Below are positions 10,903 through 23,795 of a DNA stretch of 64,000 bases, in pieces. This DNA comes from Adiantum capillus-veneris. Taxonomy: Eukaryota > Streptophyta > Polypodiopsida > Polypodiales > Pteridaceae. The position numbers were made by a program, and so were the translations under genes. The number at the start of each line of letters is the position of its first letter. Within the stretch, counting starts at the first letter, position 1. The DNA lies in contig CM043944.1 in the NCBI GenBank assembly GCA_014529385.2, positions 173,850,240 to 173,914,239 of the forward strand, written 5' to 3'. The notes below the pieces were generated by a model. It was not told the DNA's origin. It saw only the letters and a program-made list of their open reading frames with translations, and made no database searches.

Positions 10903-13075
10903 AGAGAGAGAGAGAGAGAGATACAAAAAGATTAATTCTTCATCTTTGTGTGTGTTGTCCTTTCTATGTGTGCGCTCACAAGAGCTCAAGCTCTCTCCTT
11001 CTCTATCTCTTAACTTGGTATCATATAATGGTTCTATCTATGGACATTGAAGCAGTAAGGAGCAATAGAAAAAGAAGCAATTGAGGGAAAGGATCTTTCC
11101 ATTCTCCTCCCTTGTGTGTTGGTACTACACCTCCTTGGGATTTTGGAGAGCCATCATCGGATGATTGATGCGTTTTGTTTGGATTTTTTGCATCTAGGGT
11201 TTTTGTGTAGTTTTTTGGACTGAGATTGTGCAATCAAATTTCTATTCCTAGAATGTTTTGATTGAATTTTTGGAGTAAGAGTGCATTTACATGGAGGAGA
11301 ACTAAGGTTTAATGTTTTTACATATCTACATTTTGGTGGTGCGAAAAGCTTTGTTTTGGCTACAATGGTCACACATACTATTTAGTACTATATAACAAGT
11401 GTATATATGTATATTGCCGTTAACAATGATAAATCATTATTCTTAGAAGAATAATGTGAGATAGTACATTGTAGTAAACCTCTTTCTGCAAGTATGTTTT
11501 TTAGTAATGATAGACATAACTAGATTGTCAAGAAGTGAGGACCTAGACAAAAACAAATTCCATGCTTGAAGTTCAAAAGGACCACTTTTCTTATGAGAAG
11601 GTTAGTGGAAGTACATTTTTGGAGAGCATGAGAAAGCACAAATATTACCAAAGCATGATGAAAATGTTGTGCAGATAAGCGGCCTTAAGGTCTGGAACTA
11701 GTGAGGCTAGAAGATAATATATTGGCTTTTGATGAGTGTATAGGACACTCTGATTGGGCACATACAAGATTCTCAAATCCTAAGAAGTCTTGCAACACCA
11801 TGCAGTGATTGTGGATGTCACCACCACAAAAGCAAGAAAGCTGCAGTTGATGACTGAATTGAATACAATACAAAGAAAAATATGTCTATCAATGAATATT
11901 CATTAAAGATAAAGAATATATATGAATCCCTTGCATCAATTGGTGTTACAGTTGATGATGATAATAAGGTGGAAGTATGATTTCAAGGTTTTGGTCCATA
12001 TCAGTTTCAAACTAGCATCAACCTTTGAGAGAACATAGTGTCCTTGCTTATTGTGGAAGTGAAGGAACTTGAGGATGAGTCTATGCAATGCAACAATAAT
12101 TATAAACAAATCTTCTTCAACAGTAGAGAAAGAGTAAGAGAGCATGGTATAGTTCATGGAGGTGGTAGAGGAAGAGACAACCACCACAAGGAACAACATA
12201 ATAATTTCTAGAGATAAACCATAAGTGGTCAAGGAAAATTTTGAGTTAGGGGGAGGTCCTCAAAATGCAAAGTGTAACAATATATGTCAACATGGGAAAG
12301 CTATATGTTGGAATTATGGGATACATGGTCACTTTGAAGTGACTATCTAGACAAGAGACAACAAAATAATTATGCCACAACTAGTAGGGATGTAGATGAC
12401 CTTGAGAGGCTATTTGTGGTGTAGCATGTGTTAAATACTATGCTTATAATTTTCACAAAGTCTAGTGATAATGTATGGTATGTGGATCTAGGTGCCTCAA
12501 ATCACATGACTAGTCCTATTGAGCTGAGTGGTTCAAGGAAGTGCAAGATTTAGAGATTCTTGGTTATGTAGTGTTTTAAGATGACAAGTCGCATACCATT
12601 ATGCATACAAAAAAAGTATCATATATGGTAAAGTACCTAGCATATCTACTGCATCTACCTAGTATTACAAAGAATTTGGTTTATGCCGGGTAGATGGTTG
12701 AGTAGTGTTTGCAAGTTAGGTTTAATTCTCATGGTCTTTATTTTGAAGAGTACAAAAAGAATCATAAGTTGCTGCACAAAAAAAAGTGGGAATAATGTTT
12801 ACTTTGTATGTAAATGTGCCTCAGGTGATTGCTGTCATGTCTACAAAAGTAGTTGCACATATAGAAACCTGGAACAATGCAAATTGGTCATGTAAACTAC
12901 AATGGTTGAAGAAAATACAAGAAAAGGAGATGGATATAGGTTTTCTAGCATTTAAAATTATTGAAATACAAAAAATTATGAAGCTTGTCTGTTTGGAAAG
13001 CATAAAAAGCATCCTTTCTTCTTGAGAACATAAGCATTCATGTATTGGAATCAACCTAGAAGATATAGTGAGAGG

Positions 13076-13076
<1 letters not shown>
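10903..13076 (+). mobile_element. Copia-2 relic (gag, protease, pre-integrase), interrupted by Copia-1
   Basis: After the (AG)n tract a short LTR remnant ends CTATCTCTTAA, followed by the primer-site-like CTTGGTATCATATAATGG at 11014. Gag remnants follow in several frames. A CCHC-like knuckle (CWNYGIHGHFE, second Cys changed to Tyr) lies near 12300-12342. The protease motif NVWYVDLGASNHMTS lies near 12470-12514 (DSG changed to DLG). A GAG-pre-integrase part with IQEKEMDIGFLAFKIIE then ACLFGKHKKHPF lies at 12800-13025. The relic ends at a long (CT)n tract. All frames are broken. Confidence 0.7.

Positions 13077-13169
<93 letters not shown>
13077..13169. repeat. (CT)n microsatellite
   Basis: Pure CT run of about 93 bp at the 3' end of the Copia-2 relic. 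Confidence 0.97.
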
Positions 13170-13173
<4 letters not shown>

Positions 13174-14279
13174 CATTGATACAAGGCAAAATGAAAGTGA
13201 AATGAAAGTGAATTTGTATGTTCTAAACATATCACAAATATAGCACCCTGGTTTTGAAGTGAATGATGCCCAAAAGAAATCTAGAAAGAAGATCTAGATA
13301 GTGAAATTTTCCCATATAGAGAAACAAGCACATAGTCATATCACTAGTTATCAATAGCAATCACAATTAGTAAATGTTGCAACATTGCACAATCACTTAC
13401 AACCTATTATGGGAGTATGTAAATAGGGCCCACTACTTTAATTTTGGGGATTCTTTCACTTGGTCACTAGTCGGTCATTTTTTATATTCCTTAGTCATCA
13501 AGTTATTGCTCTTTAATTGTAATCAAGATTTGTTTTAATCTAGAACTCAGTACTCATATAGTTATACTTTTGGATCATTATCTAAATACATATTTTCAAG
13601 TGTTGTGTTCAATATTTGACTCTACACTTTTACTTTGATTCTTCATCTGGTTTTTCTATTTTTATATGAAGTCTCAATCTATTCATCCTATCTGATCTGA
13701 TCTAGCATTTGGCACTGAAGTTCTAACCTAGAATAGCTATCAGAGTGACCAAGTCATTCCATGTTGGCAATCATGGAGGTGAGCTTAAGCTCTTGACAAG
13801 AACGAGTCTTTCAATTGGAGCTCAAAGTTGGAGTTCAAAGAGTCAACTAGATAGTTGTAGTGTTGCCAAGATGTTCACAAGAGCTCTAGACAGAAACTAG
13901 TCTCCCAATTGGATTTTAGAGTCAACTAAACATTTGCAATGCCGTAAGAGGAAGAAGACCCGCTACAATCTCTGATGAGAACAAGGACCATATTAGCACG
14001 GTGGCTAAAGAATCAACGCAAAACTTTGATGAAGGACCTCAATCCAAGAATAAAAAAAATTGATGTCAATTCTCAAAGGAGAGGTAGTGAGGGGCTTGGG
14101 GACTCTTAGCATTTAGTTTAGTCTAGGATAAGGCATTCCAAAGAGAGATGAAACATGCTCTTAGTCGTTGTTGGGCTATGATGGAAATACAAGTGAGCCA
14201 TTCATGGAGATAAAATAGCATAATAGAGCTTTGATTATCGATATGATGAAAATGACTATAATGATTGCCTACTATATAG
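13170..14279. other. Non-coding stretch with a primer-site-like motif
   Basis: AT-rich sequence without domain motifs. TAGCTATCAGAGTGACC at about 13735-13752 resembles the tRNA-Met primer site TGGTATCAGAGCGACC, so an LTR may end just before it, but no paired LTR was found. Confidence 0.35.
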
Positions 14280-14560
14280 GCTTGGGTTAGAGGTTTACGC
14301 TTACATCATGGATGAGATATGAGAGACCTTAATGATCGGACCAAAAGGGGAAATTCAAGTTGAGAACCCAAAGCTACCTTTTAGAGGTTGCTTTGACTAA
14401 ATTCTTGTTTTCATATGCAATTGGAACATGTGTAGAAACACCCATGGTCCATATAATATTGTGTGTTCATTATTTGGAAAATCTAGGCATGCATAAGTGG
14501 CTAAGGAAAGGTTTCATAGAAGGTGAAAAGTGTGTAATGCACTCCAACAATCCTCCCCGT
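14280..14560 (+). repeat. LTR-like direct repeat, copy 1
   Basis: Matches 17105-17390 over ~280 bp with moderate divergence. Shared blocks include CATGGATGAGATATGAGAGA, CAATTGGAACATGTGTAGAA and ATCTAGGCATGCATAAGTGG. Spacing is about 2.8 kb. Its role as an LTR is inferred from the gag relic following copy 2. Confidence 0.75.
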
Positions 14561-14691
14561 GTGTGTCATATGGAGCACTCAACAAAAACAAAATTGTCCT
14601 CCCCTAGAGAATTTGAACAATAGGGTGAAGGAAATCAAAAATATATCCTAGAGAGTTTCAAAATCGGAAAATAGATGCAAATGCCTCCCCT

Positions 14692-15400
14692 TTATGAGCA
14701 TATTCCATCAGAGTTCTTGCTACAAAATGTTGGTTCTTCATAGTATTTCATCAACATAGCAAGTGTTGGCTTTGCCATCTTTGTTGTCAAAATCTTTAGA
14801 TGCCATATTGAGTTTGACTTTGTTGTTGGGGTTTCTATCTCAATCTCTATCTTTGAAGTTTCTCTTTGTGCGTGTGCAACATCTTTGTCTTTGTAATAAT
14901 AAAAATTCAATGAGTGTGTGTTGTTTTCCCATATGTTGTTTTGGTTTATCTTGTAGCAATCCTTTGACAAGTGGTTATTTCTTTTATAGTGTTGACACCA
15001 CTTTTTTTTGCTACGTGTGACTGCAAATTCTCCAATGGAGATTCTTTCAATGTTTTTGTCGTGCTTTTTACCTTCCTCTTGTACACTTTCAAAGCTTGGT
15101 ATGGGTTCCTTTTCTTGAAGCATAGTGACAAATTGATTATATTCTTTAGAATGAGTCTAAGGAGAACTGCTATTTTGTTTTCTTTATAAAATTGGTGCTT
15201 CTATGTAAACGAGTTGACTTCTATCTTTACCTTCTTTCATCATTAGACCATATAATTTCATTTTGAGTGAAATTTTGGGAGTGTTCTCCTTTTGCACCAA
15301 ACATACATTCTAGTCTTGCTTCATTTAGGTAGTGCTCAAAATTATCATCTATTGTGGTGAGAATTATCCCTAATGATTTCTCATCTTTGCTCTAAAATTG
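14692..15400 (-). pseudogene. Copia-type gag relic
   Basis: Minus-strand frame 15123-14692 contains LQEKEPIPSFESVQEEGKK, then WCQHYKRNNHLSKDCYKI. The latter is a CCHC nucleocapsid knuckle whose second Cys is Tyr. Upstream on the same strand, short blocks such as EYNQFVTMLQEKEP fit the C-terminal part of a UBN2-type gag. It sits between the two LTR-like repeats on the opposite strand to the Gypsy gag at 17.4 kb, so it comes from another element. Several stops are present. Confidence 0.6.
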
Positions 15401-17104
15401 TGCTATGGATGCTCTGGTCTATACAATCTCTCCCTGCCCTAAAGGTTTTATCACTCCCCACAATTGCAACCCTTCAATTTAACTTTCCATGTGTGAAAAC
15501 ATGTGCCGTCAAAAAAATATAGGTCTCCTTTCCCCATGGTGCACCCTTTCATGTGTGACGAAAAGATCTTACTACTTTTTTGTTGTGAAAGGGAAGTGTC
15601 TAATTCCCAAATTATGATGTAAATAACTTCATCTCAAAAGGGATTGCTACAAAAGAAACCATTTTGTGAAGTCACCGTTCACCTTTGTGAAGCACCTCTT
15701 CACAAATTTGAGATCTTAAAAAAGAATCATCGGCTTATATAAGGAATTACCACAAGGTGGAAATATTTGAGGGTTATGGCCCTTTTCTTTCATGGAGGTG
15801 TGGCTTACGTTCTAAAATGAGTTTGTAGTGCTATGGGAAAGAACTTAAAGTGGGATCTTGGAGTCAAAACCTTTTTGGGGAGGTTACAAGGACACTCTTT
15901 TATATGCTTTAAACTACTCAAGATACTCACATTGCGGGAGTGACCTTTAGTGTGAAATTGGATAGGCCCTCTATTATGGAAAACTTCAGTGGGAAAGGCC
16001 CTTTAGGGATTTAGCTTTTGGTGGTCGCGGGATTTGTGGTAGAATACTCTATAAGGCTTTGGGGCCCTTTATTGAATTTCAAGTCAGCAAGGTGGCTAGA
16101 TAATGCCAATAAGATTGTTGGCAAGGGGCCATTGCAGATTGATAGCATGAACCTAAACTTGGTGTTGGCTGGTGGGGCTCACTAGTGGTCAAATGTGATG
16201 GTGAGATTCTGGTGCTACCTACACCAAGCACGTCATTGAGCAAGGCACATGTAGGTTGCAGCCACTCACTTGTGCAAAGCATGACAATTATTCACATCAA
16301 TGGTTTGTAGCCATCAAGTTTTTAACTTTTCAACATGTTGATGTGCTCATCATGAGTGTTGCACTGGGAACTTCACAATGATGGTCTACATCAACCTTGC
16401 AACACAAGGGCAAGGGTACTTGGTGTGGAAATTTAGATGCACGCTAGAGCAACTTGAACCCTCAGGGTAGTGTCTCAAGTGCTCACAAGTGAAGGGGAAG
16501 GATTGGATGAGGGACATGGGGTGCCAACAAAACATTGAGTTGGGGGTACTACGTCCCTTGAAGCCTAATTTATCACATGGGGCTTCACATGAAACTCACC
16601 TCACGATGAGGGTGTTGAATTCTAGGAAGTCAAGACTTTGAAGACTTGATGCTTTTGATTTCACCAAAAGGACTTTGAGCATTGAATGCTCCCAAGCACA
16701 CACACAAAATACATTGCTGCAGATGAATTAGAAACTTGAGCTTAAAAGGCCTAATTTTAATTTAAGCGTTACTTTACAAAACTTAGCCCAAAAGGTATGT
16801 ATATTGGCTCAATTGAAAGCTAATGGTGATGGCTATGTACACGCATAGTTTTGTCTCTTCAATTTGTTGGTGTATCTTTCAATTGAATGGATCCAAATGT
16901 GCATTTGTGGCCTTCAATAGAGTAGCTCTGATGCAATGCATCCTAGAAGCAAAGTAAAACTACATGCTAATTAATTCCAAATTAGCATGAAGGGTAGTGG
17001 CTCAAGGATAAAATTTGAGAATGTGAGTGAGCATGGATAATTGAAATTGATTAGTGATGCTTATAAGATATAGATAAGGATTGTAGAAGTGACTAATGGT
17101 TGCA
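15401..17104. other. No recognisable gene
   Basis: Short frames without domain motifs on either strand; no microsatellite or paired repeat was seen. It lies between the two LTR-like repeats and may be decayed retrotransposon interior. Confidence 0.35.
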
Positions 17105-17390
17105 TGTGATATGGGCTTGAGCTACAGGTTATGATTACACCATGGATGAGATATGAGAGAGCTCAATTATTAGACCAAAAGGAGGAATTCAAGTTGAGAA
17201 CATGTATGCTTCATTTTAGAGGCTTCTTTGAATCATCTCTTGTTTTTGTATGCAATTGAAACATGTGTAGAAACACCTATGGGCCATATAATAAAGTGTG
17301 GGAATTATTTAGAAAATCTAGGCATGCATAAGTGGCTAGGGAGAGGTTCTATTGAAGGTAGGAAGTGTGTCACACACTCCAAAAATTGTA
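17105..17390 (+). repeat. LTR-like direct repeat, copy 2
   Basis: Second copy of the repeat at 14280. A Gypsy-type gag relic begins within 50 bp downstream, as expected if this is a 5' LTR. No clear primer site was seen. Confidence 0.7.
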
Positions 17391-20300
17391 TGGGTCCCAA
17401 AAACTGGATATAAGGGGCAAAATAAAAGTGCAAATTGATGTCAGTGATGGTAGTAGGCATAGAAAAATGGAAACATCACATGCAAACCTAGATCAAAGGA
17501 ATGAACATTATACTACGACTAAAATGGGGGATCACTATAATGACAAATGGGATGCTGAGATTGATAATGATAGTAGATATAGCCATAGGGAGAGAAAAAA
17601 TGATCACAAGGAAAAATCCCAAATGTAGAGAATGAGAATCACATCACCATAGGTCCAGACATAGGGAAAGATTGAGTGACCTAAAGATTGCCTTTCCAAC
17701 ATTCAAAGTGGTAGGAAGGATGTACACATAGAGACCCTTGAAAAATTTGTAGACGTGAAGGACATTGATAAAGATGAGTTGGGTGAGTATTCCCAAAAAT
17801 CCCTGAAAGATGCAACTAAGAAACGGCATTACCACTATCCAACGTGCAAACTTTGGACCTACAACGTCAAAAAAGGATTTTTTGCTAAAATGCAATGAGA
17901 TTTGTGGGGATGAAGAAATACTCTACAAGCTAAACAAGATCAAGCATGAAAAATTGTTAATTAGAAGCTATGTCAAGAAAATCAAGAAGCTAACTAGATA
18001 ATTGAACAAACCTCCTTCAAAGAAGAGGATACATGCATGGCTCTTAAGTGAATTCAAGAGTAACAAACTTAGAGGACAAGTGGTACCAACACCAACTAGG
18101 AAGCTTAATGATTTTGGTACAAAGAGCTCTAGAATTGAAGCAACAACCAAAGAAGAAAAAGATCCATAAGAGGAGAACAAATTTGGGTGACAATGAATGA
18201 TCAATTGAGGAGTTCAAATCTAGTTTGTTTGAAATTGAGTCAGAGATCTAGTTAAAGAGTACAAAAAAGGGATCGTGGACTAAGAATATAGAGGAAATTT
18301 CAAAGAAGATATCTATAATGTTCAAATCAAGATCAACAATTGGAAAGGTGGAGACCTGATGTACTAAGTGTAAGTTAAAAGAGCATTGGTTTGATGAATG
18401 TTGCTAGTGTACTTAGTCTAAATAATTCATATATTTGTGGAATGACCACAATGTCAGAAAGCACCATTTCAATGAAGGCAAAGATGTGTCTCTAATAGTG
18501 TTGAAAAACCTAGAACCACAAAATCAAGAGGGGATGTTAGAGAATATGGATAATGAGACGGATACCATTAATATCCTAGGGAGGATGTAGATATCAAAAT
18601 TTTGTTGGTAGAGGTCAAGGAAGAGCTAATTTTACAAGGCGTAATCTCAACTGTTACACATGAGGAAAGTATGGACACTTTGCAACTTAGTGCATCGATA
18701 ATGTTAAAGCTAAAGAGCCCAATGGTAAAATGGTAGACCTAGTTTTTGCAAGAGCGATCACTAGGAGCATTAGGGTTGTCATTGAGGAGTTAGTAGATGA
18801 GTTGGCTAACCCATTGAAGTAGACTGAAGAGGCTCAGAAGTGGGAGAAGCAAAGAGCCCTCGGAAAGGCTAAGGGGGTAGGGTAGAAGCAGAGGACATTG
18901 GCAACCAAGATCACAGAGGATTTGACAAAGAACTGGTAGAAAAGCAGAGGACATTGGCAACCAAGATCACAGAGGATTTGGCAAAGAACTGGAAGAGAAG
19001 CCAAAATGCTCAGAGGCCAAAACCACCCAAAGGATTTTGGCGAAGGCTCTAGAGGTTTTGGAGAAGGAACTCCAAGAAGAGAATGAATCTGTTAAGGTAG
19101 ATATTGGGAAGGAGTCTAAATAATTAGTAAAGAGCATAAAGGAGTGCCTAGAAAATGATGTCCAGCAAGGCAAGGTAGAGTTGGCCAAGGCTTATCAATT
19201 GGATCTAGGGATGAAAAATGTTCCTGAAGAAGCAATTGTCTGGTTACTCATAAAAGGATCCATCAGCTAGAAGATGCAGCCAAAAGAGGCATGGCATTGT
19301 GAGGATATTTAACCAAAGGGGAGATCCTCAAGTTCAGATAGTAGCTATGGGAATGACCAAGACCAGATCTATTTAAGTTTTGTGGGCTCACTATTGAAGT
19401 AGAAGATATCAAAAGGACTGTACCAAAGGTAGTAAATCTTATCAAAAAGCAAAGAAATTGAATGCAATGGCCATGCATCTTTTTGAGAATATTAAAAATG
19501 GTGAAGTGATGGTCATCTAGATTGATTACAAGCTTAGGAAATAATGGGAGACGTTGTCGGGGGTAAAATTCAATGTTGGTGTTGATCTTAATATCCTTGG
19601 GGAACATGTCAAATAGAGGTTGGAGATTCAAGATATGAAATTGGATCCTTTCAAAATTTAAATGACAGATTATCCAACATCTAGTTGAATGGTTTAATTG
19701 ACAACCTCCAGAACATGGTAGACTTTGAGGAATCAAAAGTTGTTTTTCGGTATTAGATGTGCAAGAAGCATATAGTATGCTATTGGGAAGGCCTTGGCTC
19801 AAAAGTGTAGGGGCCATACATAACTATGCAAGCCAAACATTGACAATTCAAGGACCCAATAGGAGAATATAAGTAAATAAAAATAATAACCAAAAGTTAG
19901 AAAAGGGCAATGAGACCATAAAAATTGTGTAGGAAATATCAAACAAAGAAGATTGAGCAAATGCTCACATCCATGAACATATTTCCTTTGGCAAAGATTT
20001 AGACTTATATGCAGCACTTCTGGATAGGAAGAGGGTAGAGCATCAAAGGCAAAAATATTTAGAGAATTCACTGAGTTAAATCTAGGTGAAAGATAGAAAA
20101 TCTTGATGGTAGGCTATCAAAAGAACAAGGAGGCACAAATATTCGGATGCTAGACCACATGAGGAACATAGGGATAATCAACAACAAAGTGAAGATATAA
20201 CTAGTTAAAGTAGAGTACAATCAAATCAAAGAGCAAATTTAGCGGGTATGGAAAATCTCTTCAACATATATGCAACGGGTATACAAACAGATAAGGAAGC

Positions 20301-20450
20301 TAAATCTTTGGCGAAAAGGTGTGTTGGACCAAACCGAATGATACCAAGTGACCAAAAATTTGAGGAATGGAATTTCACTTTAGAGAAAAATCCTAAGATT
20401 ATCAAAATCAGAGATAAAGAAGAAGGACAAGTAGCAAAAATTAATTAATG
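17391..20450 (+). pseudogene. Ty3/gypsy gag-protease relic
   Basis: Fragments in changing frames on the plus strand: FKVVGRMYT near 17.7 kb, KDFLLKCNEICGDEE near 17.88 kb, a CCHC knuckle (CYT.GKYGHFAT.CID, two positions now stops) near 18.65-18.70 kb, then a retropepsin-like stretch with VGVDLNILGEHVK and VKFNV near 19.56-19.63 kb. The last recognisable frame (20248-20448) begins MENLFNIYATGIQTDKEAK. RT, RNase H and integrase are not seen. The family would encode the particle protein and the protease that matures it. Many stops show long decay. Confidence 0.55.
18888..18993 (+). repeat. ~55-bp tandem duplication in the Gypsy relic
   Basis: AAGCAGAGGACATTGGCAAC...GCAAAGAACTGG occurs twice (18888-18938 and 18943-18993), differing at one base (GATTTGACA versus GATTTGGCA). 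Near identity shows the duplication is much younger than the element. Confidence 0.95.
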
Positions 20451-21280
20451 AATCCAACATGGACCTAAATACGTCGATACAATCATTTTTTCATTTCTTT
20501 TTATAAGAATCAGCGAAGATGCTTTTGTAAAACTTTGGATGAAAGCTAAACAGCTTGGAAGGAAGAGGGGGCCGGGGGGGGCATGGACATGGCATGTGGA
20601 CGCGATAGAGAGAGGAAAAGAGAGATTTTCTTTGTGTTCAAAGGAGAAGCAGCAAATTTTTTTCGAAGGCAACAGTGTTCGAGAAAAGTGTGTCGGCTTA
20701 ATATCTTGCCACTTTCAGTTTCAAAAATGCCAGTTGAGGGCAAGGGGAAAAGGAGAAAAATAGTGTGAACACCCAAAAAATAATCCTGATTTTATAAAGG
20801 AAAGATTAGCAAAATACCCCTCTAATTTGTAGAAATTTCCAAAATACCCCCATTATTTTCTCATGAATTCCCAAAATGCCCTTGGTTGTGAGATTAAATA
20901 TTTTCATACGAAGACTAATTGTCTATCAATAGAAAACGCTAAAACTATAATTTTAGTTGGTTATGGAGGCTTTGGAGATGAGTTGATTCATTATTTAAAA
21001 TTTCCTCTTCACAAATTCAAGGAAAGGATTTGTATGCTTGCAAAACTGAATTTTCCCGAATCATGTGTGGCTTGGTTAAAGGTTTGAAGGCAAAAAGGGG
21101 AAAATGACACATGGAGGAGGGAGCGAGAGTGAAGGGAGATATGTTTCCCAAAGGTAGGAAGGGTAGAAACTGACGCGGGGGCGGGGCTTGGTAGGGTGCG
21201 AACAGGGCAGGAGGACGAGGAGTTGAGGTGAATAGGGCAAGAGGGCAGTAGTGCGCATGTAGGGCAGGGGGCCAACATGC

Positions 21281-21284
<4 letters not shown>

Positions 21285-21364
<80 letters not shown>
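21285..21364. repeat. (TC)n microsatellite
   Basis: Pure TC run of about 80 bp. Confidence 0.97.
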
Positions 21365-21367
<3 letters not shown>

Positions 21368-21573
21368 GGCATGCACGGAGAGAGCCTCTCACCACTACAG
21401 GCTCGCAAGGGGATCATCCTAAGGCTTGATTTGTTGTGCGTGCTTGGATTTTTATGTCATCAAGAGGGTGACTTTGAGTGGGTAGAGCTTGGTTATGTGA
21501 GGTCGAATGCGTAGAGAGGTAGATATGGCAGGCGAAGAGAGAGGGAGGTAAATATGGCGGCGAGGGGATGCTA

Positions 21574-21677
21574 GAGTGCACAAGAAGAAAGCAAGGTTTT
21601 GCTTTTGAATCATCGGATTCGAATGGAGTGCACAAGAAGAAAGCAAGGTTTTGCTTTTGAATCGTCGGATTCGAATG
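21574..21677. repeat. 52-bp tandem duplication
   Basis: GAGTGCACAAGAAGAAAGCA...GATTCGAATG occurs at 21574-21625 and 21626-21677 with one difference (ATCATCGG versus ATCGTCGG). Confidence 0.97.
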
Positions 21678-22498
21678 GGAATCTAGTCATCTAATTAATT
21701 AATGGGGTTTAGAACATGGCGAATAGTGTGTGGTAGTGTGTGTGAGAATGGACCCATATGGGCTAAATTTTGAAACCCGTATCTTTAACAAGAATCTTAG
21801 AAGATCCCTTTGGCTTAAAGGAAAAGGCCTTTGGATGGTGTTTCATTGGATTGCAAGGTACCATTTGCTAAAGAGAAGCAAAAGCTAAAATAGCACACTA
21901 GGCGGACGTGACAGTTGGAGAGTGGAAAGAGCACAAAGATGGATACCCCATTTAAAGATGAAATGGTGAGGTGAGCTGAGACATGGACACCAGTTTGGAA
22001 GGCAAAGTGCTAGGCCAAGGGTACGAGGGGTGAGTAGCAGATGAATGCGCTAGAACAGGTGGTGGGTAAGCACAAAGAGAGCATTGTGCGCACTAAGGTG
22101 GCAGAGTACATTAAGGGAGAGACTTCTCTAGGACTTTGACATCACAAATTTTCAAATTTGTTGATGCATGGCAGTGAAAAATGGTTTTCTAGAAGGTGGA
22201 GCTATCTCTTAGCAAAATGTGGGTAGATTCAACATAATTATTGGAGGCGAAGTAGGGTAGGGTAGGGTAGGGTAGATAGAGTAGGTGCATAACTCAAAAA
22301 GTCATTAGGTGTCTTGAAATTCTCTTTTGGGGTTGAATTATAGTTCTAAGATACCCTCCTCCATGACATAAGCTAAGTTGAACAAGGCTAGTAGTAGAGG
22401 ACGTGGGGCAAGGAGGTGGGCAGTGAGGGGCAAAGCATGGTGTGTGTCCGGAGGGATGACACCAAGCTTGTAGATGAGGGGGAAAGTAGGAAGATCAC

Positions 22499-22607
<109 letters not shown>

Positions 22608-23303
22608 CACAATAGAGGGGGCTTCTGCTCTCTGTGTACATAGGGCAAGAGATACATTGTCTATCAAGTTTGTCTCCTTTGCAAGGAGTGGGTGATTGTC
22701 AGTGCCAAAGAGCTAGAGATTTAGACAAGCTTTGAACAAAGCAGGGCCATAAGGTGGAGGTGATCTTCTCCTCCTAAGCGTTCAAAGCAAAGCCAAGACA
22801 TGTGTGAATAGCGGTTGGGATCTAGTAGGTGTGTATTGTAGCTTATAAATAGTGCTTCACTTTTTGACTTACATGTAAAAGAAAAGATTGCTTTTATCAA
22901 TGCATGACTACATTAGTGCAATGTGTAGACCATAACAGAGGGCACAAGAGTGGATATGTATGATCACAAGTGTTGGACAAAGTGCTAAAGCAGGTACAAA
23001 AGACCTGGCAAGCAGGAGATAACTGGTATGTATGGTTAATTTGGTTTCATAGGCCAAAAGAGCTCCAAGAGGGCCATATAAGATGACAAGTAAAGGTGTC
23101 CGAAAGGCTAAGTTGGTGCTTGGAATGTGGAGCTTGAGATGTTGTGCCAACTGATTTAGATGGATCCTCAAACAAAGCTACAGAGAAAAAGATATGGTGG
23201 TTCAATGCTGGAGTGGTTTGCAGATCTTAGACAAACAAGGCAAGTGGGGATAGCTGATCAAAGCTAGTGTGAATGGGTAGACGTGTAGTGATTGACCACC
23301 TGT

Positions 23304-23663
23304 TATGGGGCCAAAAAATAGGTTTTAAGCAACCTTGGTAAGAGTTATATTTAGGGGTTTTTACAATAAGGTACCCAAAATTGGGTGCGGAGGTTTTTTA
23401 ATTAAAAAATTATTTATGGTGGATAGCTCCATTTAACCATGGTAATCTGTATAGTAAAGCAACAGGTAATCTCTCAAAAGGTAACAACTCAAGTTTTAAC
23501 TTGAGTGCATATAGTTGGATGACATTCTTACTAGCCGGATATAGTGATTCAAAGCATAGTGTAAGACACCCTCCATATGAGGTGCTAGAGCAACAACATC
23601 CCGATGTAGTGCCAAACCAAGAGTTATTTAAAGGAGCCATAGTAAAATACATTTCCAAAAGGT
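23304..23663 (+). repeat. ~360-bp direct repeat, copy 1 (LTR-like)
   Basis: Begins TATGGGGCCAAAAAATA and matches 27148-27507 at high identity up to a (TG)n tract, where the copies diverge (TG only here, TG plus GA there). Left edge is preceded by TGT here and by AAG in copy 2, so the true LTR ends are uncertain. Confidence 0.9.
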
Positions 23664-23717
23664 GTGTGTGTGTGTGTGTGTAGTTGCATGTAGTATTTAT
23701 TGATAGATGAAGTGATT

Positions 23718-23793
<76 letters not shown>
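23664..23793. repeat. (TG)n tracts
   Basis: Short (TG)n at 23664-23682 and a long (TG)n at 23720-23793, separated by GTAGTTGCATGTAGTATTTA. Confidence 0.95.

Positions 23794-23795
<2 letters not shown>

Noticed and set aside
22252-22279. TAGGG pentamer run as telomeric repeat
   Set aside because: Plant telomere repeat is TTTAGGG; this is a five-base unit repeated only about five times.
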